A DNA stretch of 64,000 nucleotides from Vibrio taketomensis (lineage in GTDB: Bacteria; Pseudomonadota; Gammaproteobacteria; Enterobacterales; Vibrionaceae): NCBI RefSeq assembly GCF_009938165.1, contig NZ_AP019650.1, positions 186,001 to 250,000 on the forward strand, written 5' to 3'. Both the position numbers and the translations under genes were made by a program. Under the pieces are notes generated by a model. That model was not told the origin of the DNA. It did no database searches and saw only the letters and a list, made by a program, of their open reading frames with translations. Positions 39,329-49,937 of this stretch are shown in pieces; position 1 is the stretch's first letter; the number at the start of each line of letters is the position of its first letter.

Positions 39329-40129
39329 TCAATTTCCGCTATAACTACCATCTTCACTATTATTAGTAACGAATGAATAAACGTCATACTCAAACTTGTC
39401 ATAGTGATGGCTATCATCAATCAGCGTTTCGACTCGTGGTCCATCGAATAAATTAAGTTTTATTAATTCAGACATCTTCATCGGTTTGTAATAATAAAAT
39501 CCTTGGAAGATTGGCTTTTCACAAAATAATTCGATTAAGTGTTTTTGTTCAATATTTTCAACACCTTCGAAAATAATACCATTGGTGCAAAGAGAGACGA
39601 CTTTTGAGTAAAGAAAGCAAAGGTAACGATATTTGATGTAGCTTTTCTCTATTCCTTTTATCAAGCTGATATCAAACTTGATTTGATCGGGATGCAACAG
39701 TAAGGCATTGTCCATTGTGGCAAAATCAACGCCGAAGTCATCCAAAGATATCATCACACCACTTTTACGTAGTATTGCGACATTTTCATAAAAACATTCA
39801 CAAAATAAAAGATCCTCATATTCGATCAACTCAATGATAAGGTCTTTACATTCCAGCACTTTCGAAATGAATTCAGCCTTGCACATAGAACTCGGATGCA
39901 CGTTAACTGATACAGGAACTTTTAAGTTGTAGTGATTAACGTCTTTGATTACTTTATCAATAACGCTGATATCCAGCTTGAATTTATCTTGTACACTAGA
40001 AATGTAGTCAAGAGTTGTTATGCTCTCATCCATCGGTCTTAATAATGCTTCGACCCCAATAATGGCTTCATGGTGTAGTTTTGGTTGATATACCAATCTA
40101 AAGTCTGTTGGCAAGGAAGAATTATACAT
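39329..40129 (-). CDS. EAL-domain cyclic di-GMP phosphodiesterase
   Basis: 266 residues as sequenced, a stand-alone EAL domain. The catalytic set is complete: VEALLR, SVNVHP, the ELIE motif, SLDDFG, IKFD, FEGVEN and FQGFYYYKP. It should therefore hydrolyse cyclic di-GMP. The end is suspect. With one more base at 39333-39335 the frame continues KLNKLIADKDPLGLVYNSD to a stop at 39234, only 19 bases before the GGDEF start. It is the first gene of the EAL-GGDEF-pilin set. Confidence 0.88.
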   Translation of the reverse strand: MYNSSLPTDFRLVYQPKLHHEAIIGVEALLRPMDESITTLDYISSVQDKFKLDISVIDKVIKDVNHYNLKVPVSVNVHPSSMCKAEFISKVLECKDLIIELIEYEDLLFCECFYENVAILRKSGVMISLDDFGVDFATMDNALLLHPDQIKFDISLIKGIEKSYIKYRYLCFLYSKVVSLCTNGIIFEGVENIEQKHLIELFCEKPIFQGFYYYKPMKMSELIKLNLFDGPRVETLIDDSHHYDKFEYDVYSFVTNNSEDGSYSGN

Positions 40130-40770
40130 ATGACAAATTTGTTTTCCGTTGGATTAACAGTTGACAGCAAAAGAACTAAATTTGATTAAAAGAATTGATA
40201 TTTACGACTTTTAACTGTTATCTATATTAATTATGAAACAATGGCGATCGTTTTTTGTACAAACATGGTGTTCGACAGGATTACTAAAACTAATCGATTG
40301 TTTTTTGTTTTGTAACGATTACAAATTAATATCAAGATGATGCAATTACCTGATCTAAGTCAATAAACTAGATGTAAAATAAAGGAAAAGCCAAAGCTAA
40401 TGTGATAGTTTCATCTGTAGATTCATAAATGTTTGATGCTGATCGTAAAAAATAATTTTTAGTTGTTATGGGTAGCGAGCTGTAGCAAAGTTTTGCACAT
40501 CCAACTTTACCTAGATGAAAAAATTAACTATGTGATTGAATCTATTATGATATTAATAAATTGGAGTGTTAAATCGCATTGCTATTTGCTCTGATTGATC
40601 AAATGCCTCCCATGATTACATTTGATACCTTGAATCTTTTGGTTATTGATGTCCTTACGATATTGCAGCTAAGCCTTAATTACCCTAGTCTACGAGCAGA
40701 CAGCGAAATTTTTGCTGTTGCTATGGCATGTTCCCCTGAAGCAACAGTAAACCTCTTAATAGGTTGATGG
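40130..40770. other. AT-rich intergenic region between EAL and AraC genes
   Basis: Should contain the promoter of the EAL-GGDEF-pilin operon. One frame (40579-40767, TTG start, 62 codons) runs up to 3 bases before the AraC-family start. It has no clear ribosome site and no recognisable family, and may be a leader or chance frame. Confidence 0.4.
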
Positions 40771-41613
40771 ATGAAAGCGTGGAAACAAACCTTAGTTGGC
40801 TATGAATGGTTAATCCATCAAATATGGTATTTGGAAGTTGAGTCGGGTGAAGTTATTGATCCTAAGCCACACCTGATTCCCAATGTACGAGCTCATTTAT
40901 TATTTACACCCAGTAACCAGTCCTATAGCTATGATAGTGGAAAAGACATCGTATCTGGGAAAGGTAGTCACTTATTAAAGGCAAGCGAGCATTTACTACG
41001 GTTAAATGATAATCCGCCATTAAAACGAATTGGTATTACGTTCCATCCCTACGCTCTTTATTGTCTCAATAAACATGAGGTTGAAGGTCAAGTAAATTGC
41101 GGTTGGTTTGATTGGCTAACGCCATTATTTGATGATGACTTTCAGCAACAGTTATGGCGCTATACTCAAACTCCTGAACAGTTACTTAGCTATATTAAAC
41201 AACACCTTGATTGTTTAGGGTTGCGACCTAGCCAAGACAAAACCTTCATGATTGCCCAATGTGCCGTTACCGAAATAGAGAGGCAATGGTCTGATGCTTC
41301 GACGGTTCCAATAATGAATATAGAGACGTTAGCCAGTTTTTGTTCGTGCTCACGTCGCACATTGGAACGTAGTTTCAAGCAAGTATTGGGGTTGACGGTA
41401 AAACGTTACTTGCAAATGATGCGGTTAGAGCTGTTGGTTCTCAACATTTATGCTCAAGAAGAGGTGATCGATTGGACTGAGCTGACGCACAAATTTGGCT
41501 TTAGCGACCAATCTCATCTTATTCGTACTTTAAAACAACAGCTTGGTAAAACGCCTTCGATGTATCTGAACCGTCGGGACCTTACTATCGATATTTACGG
41601 TGATTTTGAATAA
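40771..41613 (+). CDS. AraC-family transcriptional regulator
   Basis: 280 residues. The N-terminal half (YEWLIHQIWYLEVESG, PHLIPNVRAHLLF) matches the DUF6597-type sensor of some AraC proteins. The C-terminal half carries the two helix-turn-helix motifs (ETLASFCSCSRRTLERSFKQVLGL; THKFGFSDQSHLIRTLKQQLGKTP). The inducer and target are unknown. The following GNAT gene on the same strand (75 bases later) is a possible target. Confidence 0.82.
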   Translation: MKAWKQTLVGYEWLIHQIWYLEVESGEVIDPKPHLIPNVRAHLLFTPSNQSYSYDSGKDIVSGKGSHLLKASEHLLRLNDNPPLKRIGITFHPYALYCLNKHEVEGQVNCGWFDWLTPLFDDDFQQQLWRYTQTPEQLLSYIKQHLDCLGLRPSQDKTFMIAQCAVTEIERQWSDASTVPIMNIETLASFCSCSRRTLERSFKQVLGLTVKRYLQMMRLELLVLNIYAQEEVIDWTELTHKFGFSDQSHLIRTLKQQLGKTPSMYLNRRDLTIDIYGDFE

Positions 41614-41688
41614 TAGGAAATTGTCGCAAAAATCCAATTCGTTTATGAGCTGCCTTGTTACTATGCGGCATAGAAAACGAGGAACACC

Positions 41689-42285
41689 ATGTTAAATACA
41701 TCTAGTCTTGCCGCACTAAAACAAGGCCAATCGATCCCATTTACCCACGGCTTAAGCATTCGTTTAAATCGATCTGCTGATCTGCCTTTTATTATCGAGA
41801 TGCTCAATGACAGCAGGGTGAATCAATATTTATTTTTCGCTCCAGCCGCCGACGCTTTGTATCAAGGTTTCTTTAATCCAATTATTGAAAATACTGCGAA
41901 TGCCATCAAAGCAGAACAATGGCCGGAATCACCAACCTTTGTAATCCATGACGACCAAGGTCGTTACATGGGAATGACTGCTATTACTTCAGTTATGTTT
42001 CTCACTGGCAATTATGAAGTGGGCTACCAGCTGCCTTTTCATGCCTGGGGGCAGGGAATTGCAACTCGTGCTTGTCAGTTGATGTTAGAGATAGGCTTTA
42101 GTCAGTTAGGTGCCCATAAAATTTCTGCAGATTGTTATGCCGGCAACATTGGTTCTTATACGGTGATGGAAAAATGTGGCATGAGTTTAGAAGGGCGTCA
42201 GCGAGCCTATTATAAAATGGATAAAGGCTTTGATGACAAAGTTTATTATGGAATAACCAAGGAAGAATTTGAGCGAATTAACTAG
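41689..42285 (+). CDS. GNAT acetyltransferase, RimJ/RimL type
   Basis: 198 residues. The acetyl-CoA-binding motif A region is visible (EVGYQLPFHAWGQGIATRACQLML), followed by NIGSYTVMEKCGMSLEGRQR, typical of GNAT enzymes that act on protein N-termini or small molecules. The pattern is close to RimJ/RimL. GAGGAACACC lies before the ATG. The acceptor is unknown. Confidence 0.85.
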   Translation: MLNTSSLAALKQGQSIPFTHGLSIRLNRSADLPFIIEMLNDSRVNQYLFFAPAADALYQGFFNPIIENTANAIKAEQWPESPTFVIHDDQGRYMGMTAITSVMFLTGNYEVGYQLPFHAWGQGIATRACQLMLEIGFSQLGAHKISADCYAGNIGSYTVMEKCGMSLEGRQRAYYKMDKGFDDKVYYGITKEEFERIN

Positions 42286-42362
42286 TTTAGCTAACGTTGA
42301 TGTAAACATATGCAACATCATGCTAACATGGTAATCGGTACGTCAAACCATTGAGGATATCG

Positions 42363-42449
42363 ATGATCTGGTTATCTGTGAAGATATTACAGATTGGACT
42401 TGTCTACGGGTACAGGAAGTATCAACAAAATAAAAGAGCCTCTGAGTGA
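42363..42449 (+). CDS. Candidate 28-residue peptide gene
   Basis: A short frame (MIWLSVKILQIGLVYGYRK onward, 28 residues) has GAGG six bases before the ATG and ends inside a terminator hairpin. It has a hydrophobic front half and a basic back half. It could be a small membrane peptide. It is too short for codon-use evidence. Confidence 0.35.
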   Translation: MIWLSVKILQIGLVYGYRKYQQNKRASE

Positions 42450-42460
42450 GGCTCTTTCTA
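42432..42460 (+). terminator. Terminator after the candidate small gene
   Basis: An AAAGAGCCTC/GAGGCTCTTT stem with a 5-base loop is followed by TTTCTATTTG. It may also end the GNAT transcript, 150 bases upstream. Confidence 0.8.
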
Positions 42461-42712
42461 TTTGTCTAACATAAAGCACATTAATTTATTAACGCTTAGT
42501 TGTTTAAATATTATGCCGCATGGTTATTAATCATATGTTGTAATAAATTTCGGTTCTATTAACACCTAATGATTAACATTTTATTTGTTTTCAATTGGTT
42601 AAATTAAGTTTTCACTCGGTAATATGTGAGTTATTGAGAGACTTATCTCAAATTTAGGTTGATTGAAAATATATATTGATGTCGTTCTATATTGATAAAT
42701 GAGTGACGGATT

Positions 42713-43594
42713 ATGAATAAAATAATGATAGCGATGCTTTGTTCATCGGTGATTTCTACAGGTGCTTTTGCTCAAAGTAATGCCAATAGCAATGAGAACA
42801 GCCGATTGGTTTCAAGTGCACTCAACGGCATTGCCAATAAAACTTTTACTGCTGATGATGCTCCCGAGTTAACGATTGCTTCTTTTAATATCGCAGCCGG
42901 TAAGGTGTCATCTGCTGCAACAGTAGGTGAAGCAATCAAAGCCATGAATGCGGATATTGTTGCACTGCAAGAGGTGGATAAATTAACGGGTCGCAGTGGT
43001 AAAGTTGATCAACTTAAAGAGATTGAAAAGATAACTGGAATGAAAGGTATTTTCTGTCGTGCGATTGATTTTGACGGTGGTGAATACGGCTTAGGTATCT
43101 TGTCAAAATACCCAATTGAAATGGAAAAAATTGTTCAGTTACCTTCAGGTCAAAGAGAGCAGCGCATAGGCTGTATAGGTAATGTTGCGGTACCAGATTT
43201 TGCAGCGCCAATTACTGTCATTAATACTCATCTAGATACTAAAGAAGATCCGCAAATTCGTATGGAACAGATCCGTGAATTGAATGATAGCACGATGGAA
43301 ATGCGTGGTATCAAAATTCTATTGGGCGATCTGAATGATGTATACAGCACGCCAAATATGGTTGAAGTAACCAAATACTGGAATCCAGTAACACCACTCA
43401 ACAAAGACCATCGCACGTGGCCAAGTGCTAACCCTGAAATTGGCGTAGATTACATTTTTACTAGTAATGCCCAACGTTGGGATATTGATGAGCTAAAAGT
43501 ACCTGAGGGTATGGAAGTTTGGCAGGGCTATAACTGGGCAGAAGTGAGCGATCACCTACCTATTTTCACTAAGCTCAAATTACGTGAACAATAA
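42713..43594 (+). CDS. Secreted endonuclease/exonuclease/phosphatase-family protein
   Basis: 293 residues with a signal peptide (MNKIMIAMLCSSVISTGAFA). The EEP fold is complete: ASFNIAAG (Asn), LQEVD (metal-binding Glu), INTHLDT (His), GDLNDVY (Asp/Asn), VDYIFTS, and the terminal SDHLPI (Asp-His). Metal-dependent hydrolysis of a phosphodiester or phosphomonoester is expected outside the cytoplasm. Possible targets are nucleic acid, sphingomyelin-like lipids or other phosphodiesters; none can be chosen from sequence. Confidence 0.88.
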   Translation: MNKIMIAMLCSSVISTGAFAQSNANSNENSRLVSSALNGIANKTFTADDAPELTIASFNIAAGKVSSAATVGEAIKAMNADIVALQEVDKLTGRSGKVDQLKEIEKITGMKGIFCRAIDFDGGEYGLGILSKYPIEMEKIVQLPSGQREQRIGCIGNVAVPDFAAPITVINTHLDTKEDPQIRMEQIRELNDSTMEMRGIKILLGDLNDVYSTPNMVEVTKYWNPVTPLNKDHRTWPSANPEIGVDYIFTSNAQRWDIDELKVPEGMEVWQGYNWAEVSDHLPIFTKLKLREQ

Positions 43595-43612
43595 TTGAAA
43601 TAACGCGATTCA

Positions 43613-43639
43613 AAGGCTGTGAATACACAGCCTTTTTTT
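43613..43639 (+). terminator. Terminator of the EEP-family gene
   Basis: An AAGGCTGTG/CACAGCCTT stem is followed by T7, about 20 bases past the stop. Confidence 0.88.
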
Positions 43640-44074
43640 ATATTTGTGGAGTGTGAATGGCACAAAAAGACACTAGCGGTTGAGATAAAAAGCACGCTCG
43701 ACTCATAGTAAGTCTAATGCATATTAAATTTGCCCGACGAGACGGAATTTTCGGTAAAGAAGCCTAAAGTGAATCTCTTTGGGCTTTTTTTTTGTCGATT
43801 ATTAATTAGGCAAAAACTCACTTACGAGATGTGAGTCGCAATGAATTGCAATCAAAATGTATGAAGCAATATCTCAAAATGAGAAGTAACAACAAATAAA
43901 ATGTGGCTTTTAACCATTAAGTAACCAAAAATCCGAGCGTTAACCTGAATGGTTGGCCTACAAGTGGTTGCTACTTATCACTTTCTTTAATTCGAAAATT
44001 TAGAGTGCTGAGCGTTCAGCCCTACCTATAGTGCATCTTGATAATCAATTTATCTGACGTGGAAGACTTAAACT
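43640..44074 (+). ncRNA. Region holding an orphan terminator; candidate small RNA
   Basis: No gene is seen. A second strong terminator (AGCCTAAAG/CTTTGGGCT stem, then T9) sits at 43760-43793, about 120 bases after the previous one. It must stop some other transcript, possibly an RNA that starts between 43650 and 43700. The family is not recognised. The remaining bases up to 44074 contain the promoter of the GH19 gene. Confidence 0.3.
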
Positions 44075-47000
44075 ATGAATAGATTAAATCAAATAACAAT
44101 CGCGCTTACCGGTGTGATGTTTAGTAGTTATTTACACGCCGCAAACGCCAGTTCAACGGTGTGACTGCCTTTGTTCCGGGTGAAACAAAAGTCCAGAATG
44201 GCGAAATGGTTTCGTATAACGGAGAGTGTTTTGTTGCCAAAATAATCCAGGTGTTTGGGAAACGCCTGATGCGAGTTCATGGTTTTGGGACGCTGCTGAA
44301 TGTTCTGGTGAAACGAATCCTGAACCAGAACCTGATCCAAACCCAAACCCAAACCCAAATCCAGGTCCTGATCTCGGTGATATTATTGCGTTTGTTCCAG
44401 GGCAAACACAGGTAAAAAATGGTGATGTTGTCTCTTTTGATGGTCAATGTTTTATCGCCAAAAACAATCCTGGCGTATGGGAAACCCCAAGTGCAGGCTC
44501 ATGGTTCTGGGATGTAACGGAATGTTCCGGTGAGCCTGAGCCAGAAGAAACTGAGCTTTCGATTGTTTCACCAACAGCAGGTCAAATCGTGACTGAGGGT
44601 GAAGCTGTTGTTATCAGCATCAATGCAAAAGGCCAATCGGCGGCTAAAGTTGAATTTTGGGCGGGTAGCTCTAAATTGGCGACGCAAGCTATTAGCCAAA
44701 ATCAAACGGCATATTCTCATCGTTGGATGCCAACAACGCTTGGTGCCGTTACACTTAAAGTACTGGTATTAGACGAAAACAACCAAACACTAGAACAAAA
44801 AACGGTTGCGGTGACGGTGCAAGAGCAGGGCGGAAATGATTTCACTGCACCTGTTGTCCGTTTTACAACGCCAACTAATGGTGCAACCTTTAATGAAGGT
44901 GAAACCATTGCGATTTCAGTGAATGCGACTGACGTTGATGATGACCTTTCTCAAGTCGTTGTTCAGGCGAACAATGAACAAATTTGTACATTCAACGCAG
45001 CAAGCACTCAAACATTTGATTGTAATTGGCAGCCTAATTCAACGGGCAATGTGACACTAAAAGCGGTGGCAAAGGATGCGCAAGACCTAACGGCATCAGC
45101 TCGTGTACAGATTACGATTGAAAAAGAAACGGTAGAGCCGCCACCTCCAGGTGGGTTGTGTGAAGATTTTAATGTGTACCCTGATTGGACTCGTGGTGAT
45201 CATGCAACTGGTGGCGACATCATGGTGCATAACAACATCGCATACGCGGCAAACTGGTGGACAAGTTCAATTCCTGGCAGCGATAGCTCGTGGTCTTTGC
45301 ACGTAAACTGTGATGGTACAGAGCCGGGTACTAAACCAAAACTGTCTCTACAAAACCCTATGGATCCAGTGCGTTTAGAAGTGACTGGCTGGCCAAATAC
45401 GTTTGTCGTTGCGAGCCCGTCAACAGAAGCGCCAGCGACAGTGACCATTGACACAATCAACAGTGCTGAACTGGCAGATAGCCAAGCGTTAACCGATGCG
45501 TTTGTTGCGTTTATTCAGCAAGCTGAGCAAGCGGGTGATTCCTCGATTGTCATTCGCAGTGATGTTTTGGATCTTGCAACAGCAGATGCTGGCGAGTCGA
45601 TTGGTACTGTAGCCGTAAAAGAGGCGCTCACCAACGCTGTGGCATTTACTGGCAGCAATATTGATCTAGATGCGATCAATGCATTAAGTGATGATGTGAA
45701 AGGTTGGGCACAAGCGCATAACTTAATTCTTTCAGCGCTAGTGCCACAAGCAACCTTTGGTTGGTCACTATCGATTGGTGAATTTGCTTACGATACGCAC
45801 TCTGGTCGTCAGTCTGTATGGGACGAAGCGTCAGTATTTACTGCTGATATGCTAGACAAGTTCGAGCTTTACAAAGCAGATTCAGCGAACAAAGCAGACT
45901 TCGTTGTCTTTACCAAATCTGGCGAAACAAATGCGCTGACCAGTGAGCAATGGCACAACGCACTGGAGCATGTAAAGCAAGTTTCTGACTTCGTACTAGC
46001 ACCAGCGATGCTAGCAAATATGCCGACTGAGCAAACGTCTGGTTACTTTATGGGTGATAGCCAAGGCAAACCACAACTTCGCAAAGCGGCGTACAGCAAT
46101 ATCTTTGCGATTTTGTTTGACCAAGACAGCGCTGAACTCACAACTAAGATCGAAAGTTACCAAGCGCATAAAGTGCCGCTTTACTATGTGGGTCAAGAGT
46201 TAGAGAAGGCCGAGCTAACACGTATTGAAGCGTTAAACCAAGAATTGGAAAATGCTGAAAATGCGATGGACAATGAGGCATTCCTATACGAGACACCTGA
46301 TTCTCAATGGGTTCCATCAACCGTTTACAAATGGGCAGACTTCCTTGATGGTCTAAACGCAATGCACAACATTGGCGTGGCTGACAACAAGTTCTGGCTA
46401 ATGGATGATGGTGTTGATGATGCGACAAACATTGTTTATGCCAAAGTTGCGATTGCTGCGTTCCTTGCGCAAAGTATGCAGGAAACGATTCGTTACAACG
46501 CGTGTGATGAGAACAACTGGTCTGAGATTCGTTGGGGCGCACCTACTGACTACCCAATGTCAGCAAGCTGTGGTCAGTTAGGTCAAAAATACGCAGATTA
46601 CGGGGTTAACCCAGTTTCTGGTTTAGACCATGCTTACTCTTGTCCACGTGATAACAAGATGGAAGTGAGTGCGCTAACGCATGCGAAATGGTACGGCGCA
46701 CCAGCTCCGGTATTCGCCGCGCCAAATGCAGTGCTTGAAGAGCGAGGTTTGTTAGTGGATGGCAATGTAGGCCGTTGGACTAACCAAGGTCACTGTAACG
46801 GAGGTCCAAACGAAACAATCGATACTTCTAAGCAAGTTTGGGAACGTGAAGATTGTAAAGTTTACGTTGGTCAAAAAGCCGGTGCCTTTATTTGGGATGG
46901 CAGCAGCCAAGAAAGCGTTGAAGGCTGTGGCTGGTGGGGCCGTGGTGTCATTCAAACTACAGGTCGCCAAAACTTTGGTACGCTGAACCACTACTTAGGT

Positions 47001-47414
47001 CGTTCACACGTTGATCCTGAGACGATTGGCCAAACGATTGATGGCGTAACCGTTGAAGCTCCGCCAGCGAACCCACTTTATGCTGAACTTGATTTCTGTT
47101 CAAACCCAGGGCTTATCTGTAGCTCTGAGAAGAATAAAGAGATCAAATGGATTGCAGGTTTGTTCTACTGGGTCACATCAGTACAAGCATACTCAAATGA
47201 AGGTGGCCCATACGCAGATTGGAACTACTACAACGAGTTGAAGAAATACGTCGATGGTGGCTTGAAAGGATCTCAATTTATCGATGACGTTTCAGGTATT
47301 GTTAACCGTGGCTGTCCTGATTTGACGTGCTCAACAGGTGATGTTCACAACGTGAAAGAGCGTCGTGATAACTTTATGTTAGTGCTACAAAAATTAGGCT
47401 TAGACCCTCAATAA
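44075..47414 (+). CDS. Secreted multi-domain GH19-type chitinase, start region frameshifted as sequenced
   Basis: Restored, about 1113 residues. The start is MNRLNQITIALTGVMFSSYLHAANA (signal peptide) at 44075. Next are two tandem CBM5/12 chitin-binding modules (VPGETKVQNG and VPGQTQVKNG), joined by a Pro-Asn-rich linker. Two Ig-like domains and a third CBM5/12 (YPDWTRGDHATGG) follow, then an unassigned region. The C-terminal GH19 catalytic domain has the Glu in SMQETIRYNACDENNW and the GWWGRGVIQTTGRQNF signature. It hydrolyses chitin outside the cell. A T missing at 44152-44153 and an A missing at 44239-44242 break the frame; the longest unbroken part starts at 44226. Confidence 0.9.
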
Positions 47415-47460
47415 GCGTTGACTGATGACTGAGCTAGCATTCATCAGTTAATCCATAATC

Positions 47461-47495
47461 TAAAGAGCCCTGCGTTATGCGGGGCTCTTTTTTTG
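47461..47495 (+). terminator. Terminator of the GH19 gene
   Basis: An AAAGAGCCC/GGGCTCTTT-type stem with a short loop is followed by T7, 45 bases past the stop. Confidence 0.88.
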
Positions 47496-47760
47496 TCTCA
47501 AATTTTTGTGGTACGTCATTTGTGTATTTCACGGTTCTAGCACTAATGATGTAAAAAACACAAACAAGAGTAAGAAATTTGCCTTACATCACGCTTATAC
47601 AGATTGGACCACACTCGACCACGATAAAATTTGCCGATTCACGGTACCTATCATTATCATTAAATTAATTTATTGTTAATTTGACGTAAAATCTCAGTCT
47701 TTCGTTGAGTAAACTTTCGTCATTGTCTTACGCATTTTAGCTCCACGGCAAGGAGGTCGC
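47496..47760. other. Intergenic region before the histidine kinase gene
   Basis: No gene is seen. GGCAAGGAGG lies before the kinase start and is an excellent ribosome site. No operator is recognised. Confidence 0.4.
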
Positions 47761-49920
47761 ATGACACACTCAATATATGACCCATTACCAAATGGATTAA
47801 TCAGCGTTGATTGTAGTGGTGTGATTAATGACATTAATGCCGCGGCAGTGGCTGCGCCTGTTTGGGAACACAGTCCTCGTGTTGGCGCTCGGCTAACACA
47901 ATGCATCAGCGAGGCGAGTGTTAAATCTTGGCTGAGCACTTTTGCTAGTGGTGAGATTGCATGGCAACAAGGCGATTCATACTGGCAATTATCTCTGCTT
48001 CAGTCTTCCTCATCCAATATTTTGCTGCAGCTTATTGATCAGACTGAAAACGTCACGTTACAAAAAAAGAATCAACGTTTGCAGCTCGATATCGAGCGGC
48101 TTGATTTCGCGGCTCAAGGTGCCAATTTAGGTATTTGGGATTTTAATCCTGCCGAAGGAAAAATTATCGGTAATCGCACTTGGGCGACTCAGAAAAAGCT
48201 CGACAGTGATGAGGTCTTTGCGGATGGCAACCTGTTTTCCGAAATCGTTAATGGTATCGAAAAGTGGGCCACATTAGTTCATCCTGACGATTTAGAAGCG
48301 ACTCAGCAAAAGATAGTGGAGCACTTGGAAGGGAAAACTGACGTGTATCATGCGGAATTTCGAGTAAAGTGCGGCGACGGTAGTTGGAAATGGATTCTCG
48401 ATCAAGGCAAGGTATTCAAACGCGATGCCGATGGCAATCCGATTCGTATGAATGGGATTCACGCTGATATTGATAAGCTCAAAGAATTGCAGCAGAAACT
48501 ATCTGAAATGAAAGAAAAAGCGGAAGTAGCAAACCGAGCCAAGTCGATATTTCTAGCCAATATGAGTCATGAGTTACGCACACCGCTCAACGCTGTTTTA
48601 GGCTATTCGCAGTTAATGAAGAGTGAGCCTGAACTTCCAGTTAAACACAAAGAGTATCTCGATATTATCAATCGTTCCGGTGAGCATTTGCTGGCTTTGA
48701 TTAATAATGTTCTCGATATGTCGAAAATAGACGCAGGCTATAACGTCGTGGACCTGAAGTGGTTCAATCTGCGTGATATGGTAGAAGAAGTGGTTGATTT
48801 GATGCAAATGAAGGCAAATCAAAAGCAGCTGAGCTTTCGTGCCTTTATTCGCGATGATGTGCCAAGTTATGTCAAAGGTGATGAAGTCAAAACTCGACAA
48901 GTGCTGATCAACCTCATTGGTAATGCGATTAAGTTTACCGATATTGGTCAGGTAAGCCTGGAAGTAAATCACCAAGATACTCACCCAAACAAAGATAAAA
49001 TCTGTTTTAAGATTATTGATAGCGGGATAGGAATAAGTAGCGCCGACCTTGAACGAATATTTAGGCCGTTTGAACAGGTAGCGTTTGCTTCCACACAAAA
49101 CGGCACGGGTCTTGGTCTTAGTATCAGTAAACAGTTTGTCGAACTTATGGGCGGAACGCTAGAAGTTCGTAGTGAGATTGGTACAGGATCAGAATTTGGG
49201 TTTTCGTTAAAGCTTGAATCATCGGATTGGGTCGAATGTGGGCAAACCACCCAATCACCACAAGTCGCGGGGTTGAGTGCGCAGAGTTGGGTTCCGAAGG
49301 TGTTGATTGCCGAGGATCAAAGCGATAACCAGACATTGTTGATGACGTTACTGACGAATGCCGGTTTCCGAGTCAAGCTAGCGCAGGATGGTGAAGAAGC
49401 GGTAAGTCTCTTCAAATCTTGGCAACCAGACTTTATTTGGATGGACAACCGAATGCCAAAGATGGATGGGTTAGAAGCCACGAAAGCGATTCGTCAGTTG
49501 GAAAATGGCTCTCAAGTGCGAATTGTTGCGTTGACCGCTAGCGTGTTTAACGATGAGATAGAATCGATGCTCAAAGCGGGGATGGATGACTTTGCTCGTA
49601 AGCCTTCTCAGCCTAACACACTGCTCAATATGATGAAAAAACACTTAGATATTGAGTACGACTACCTTGATAAAGAAGAGACAGTGGCAACACCACAGAA
49701 GCTCGATGCCGCTCAATTAAAAAACTGTTTTTCCACTGTAGGTCTGCAAAAAATTCTGACTGCGATTGAACAAGGTGATCAACATTCTCTTTCGGAACAA
49801 ATTCTTTGTGCGTCGGTGGCAGAAAATATTCAACAGCCTCTATTATTGATGACAGAAGCTTACCAGTTTGATGAATTGTATGAGCTATTTAGTTTCGCGC
49901 GAGAAAGCGAAAGTGGCTAG
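47761..49920 (+). CDS. Hybrid sensor histidine kinase (PAS-HisKA-HATPase-REC)
   Basis: 719 residues. There is no transmembrane helix, so it is a cytoplasmic sensor. Two PAS-like regions span about residues 1-240 (the second ends GIHADIDKLKELQ). HisKA follows with the phosphorylated His in NMSHELRTPLNAV, then HATPase_c (NLIGNAIKFT; GTGLGLSIS). A receiver domain has the phosphorylated Asp in IWMDNRMPKMDG, with Thr in ALTAS and Lys in ARKP. A 70-residue tail of no known domain ends it. There is no Hpt domain. A response-regulator cyclase gene starts 17 bases downstream, which suggests a phosphorelay pair. Confidence 0.95.
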   Translation: MTHSIYDPLPNGLISVDCSGVINDINAAAVAAPVWEHSPRVGARLTQCISEASVKSWLSTFASGEIAWQQGDSYWQLSLLQSSSSNILLQLIDQTENVTLQKKNQRLQLDIERLDFAAQGANLGIWDFNPAEGKIIGNRTWATQKKLDSDEVFADGNLFSEIVNGIEKWATLVHPDDLEATQQKIVEHLEGKTDVYHAEFRVKCGDGSWKWILDQGKVFKRDADGNPIRMNGIHADIDKLKELQQKLSEMKEKAEVANRAKSIFLANMSHELRTPLNAVLGYSQLMKSEPELPVKHKEYLDIINRSGEHLLALINNVLDMSKIDAGYNVVDLKWFNLRDMVEEVVDLMQMKANQKQLSFRAFIRDDVPSYVKGDEVKTRQVLINLIGNAIKFTDIGQVSLEVNHQDTHPNKDKICFKIIDSGIGISSADLERIFRPFEQVAFASTQNGTGLGLSISKQFVELMGGTLEVRSEIGTGSEFGFSLKLESSDWVECGQTTQSPQVAGLSAQSWVPKVLIAEDQSDNQTLLMTLLTNAGFRVKLAQDGEEAVSLFKSWQPDFIWMDNRMPKMDGLEATKAIRQLENGSQVRIVALTASVFNDEIESMLKAGMDDFARKPSQPNTLLNMMKKHLDIEYDYLDKEETVATPQKLDAAQLKNCFSTVGLQKILTAIEQGDQHSLSEQILCASVAENIQQPLLLMTEAYQFDELYELFSFARESESG

Positions 49921-49937
49921 TAGGTCAAAGGTCGTGA

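Noticed and set aside
40579..40767. 62-codon TTG-start frame just before the AraC-family gene
   Set aside because: No ribosome site and no recognised family. Kept only as a note in the intergenic entry.
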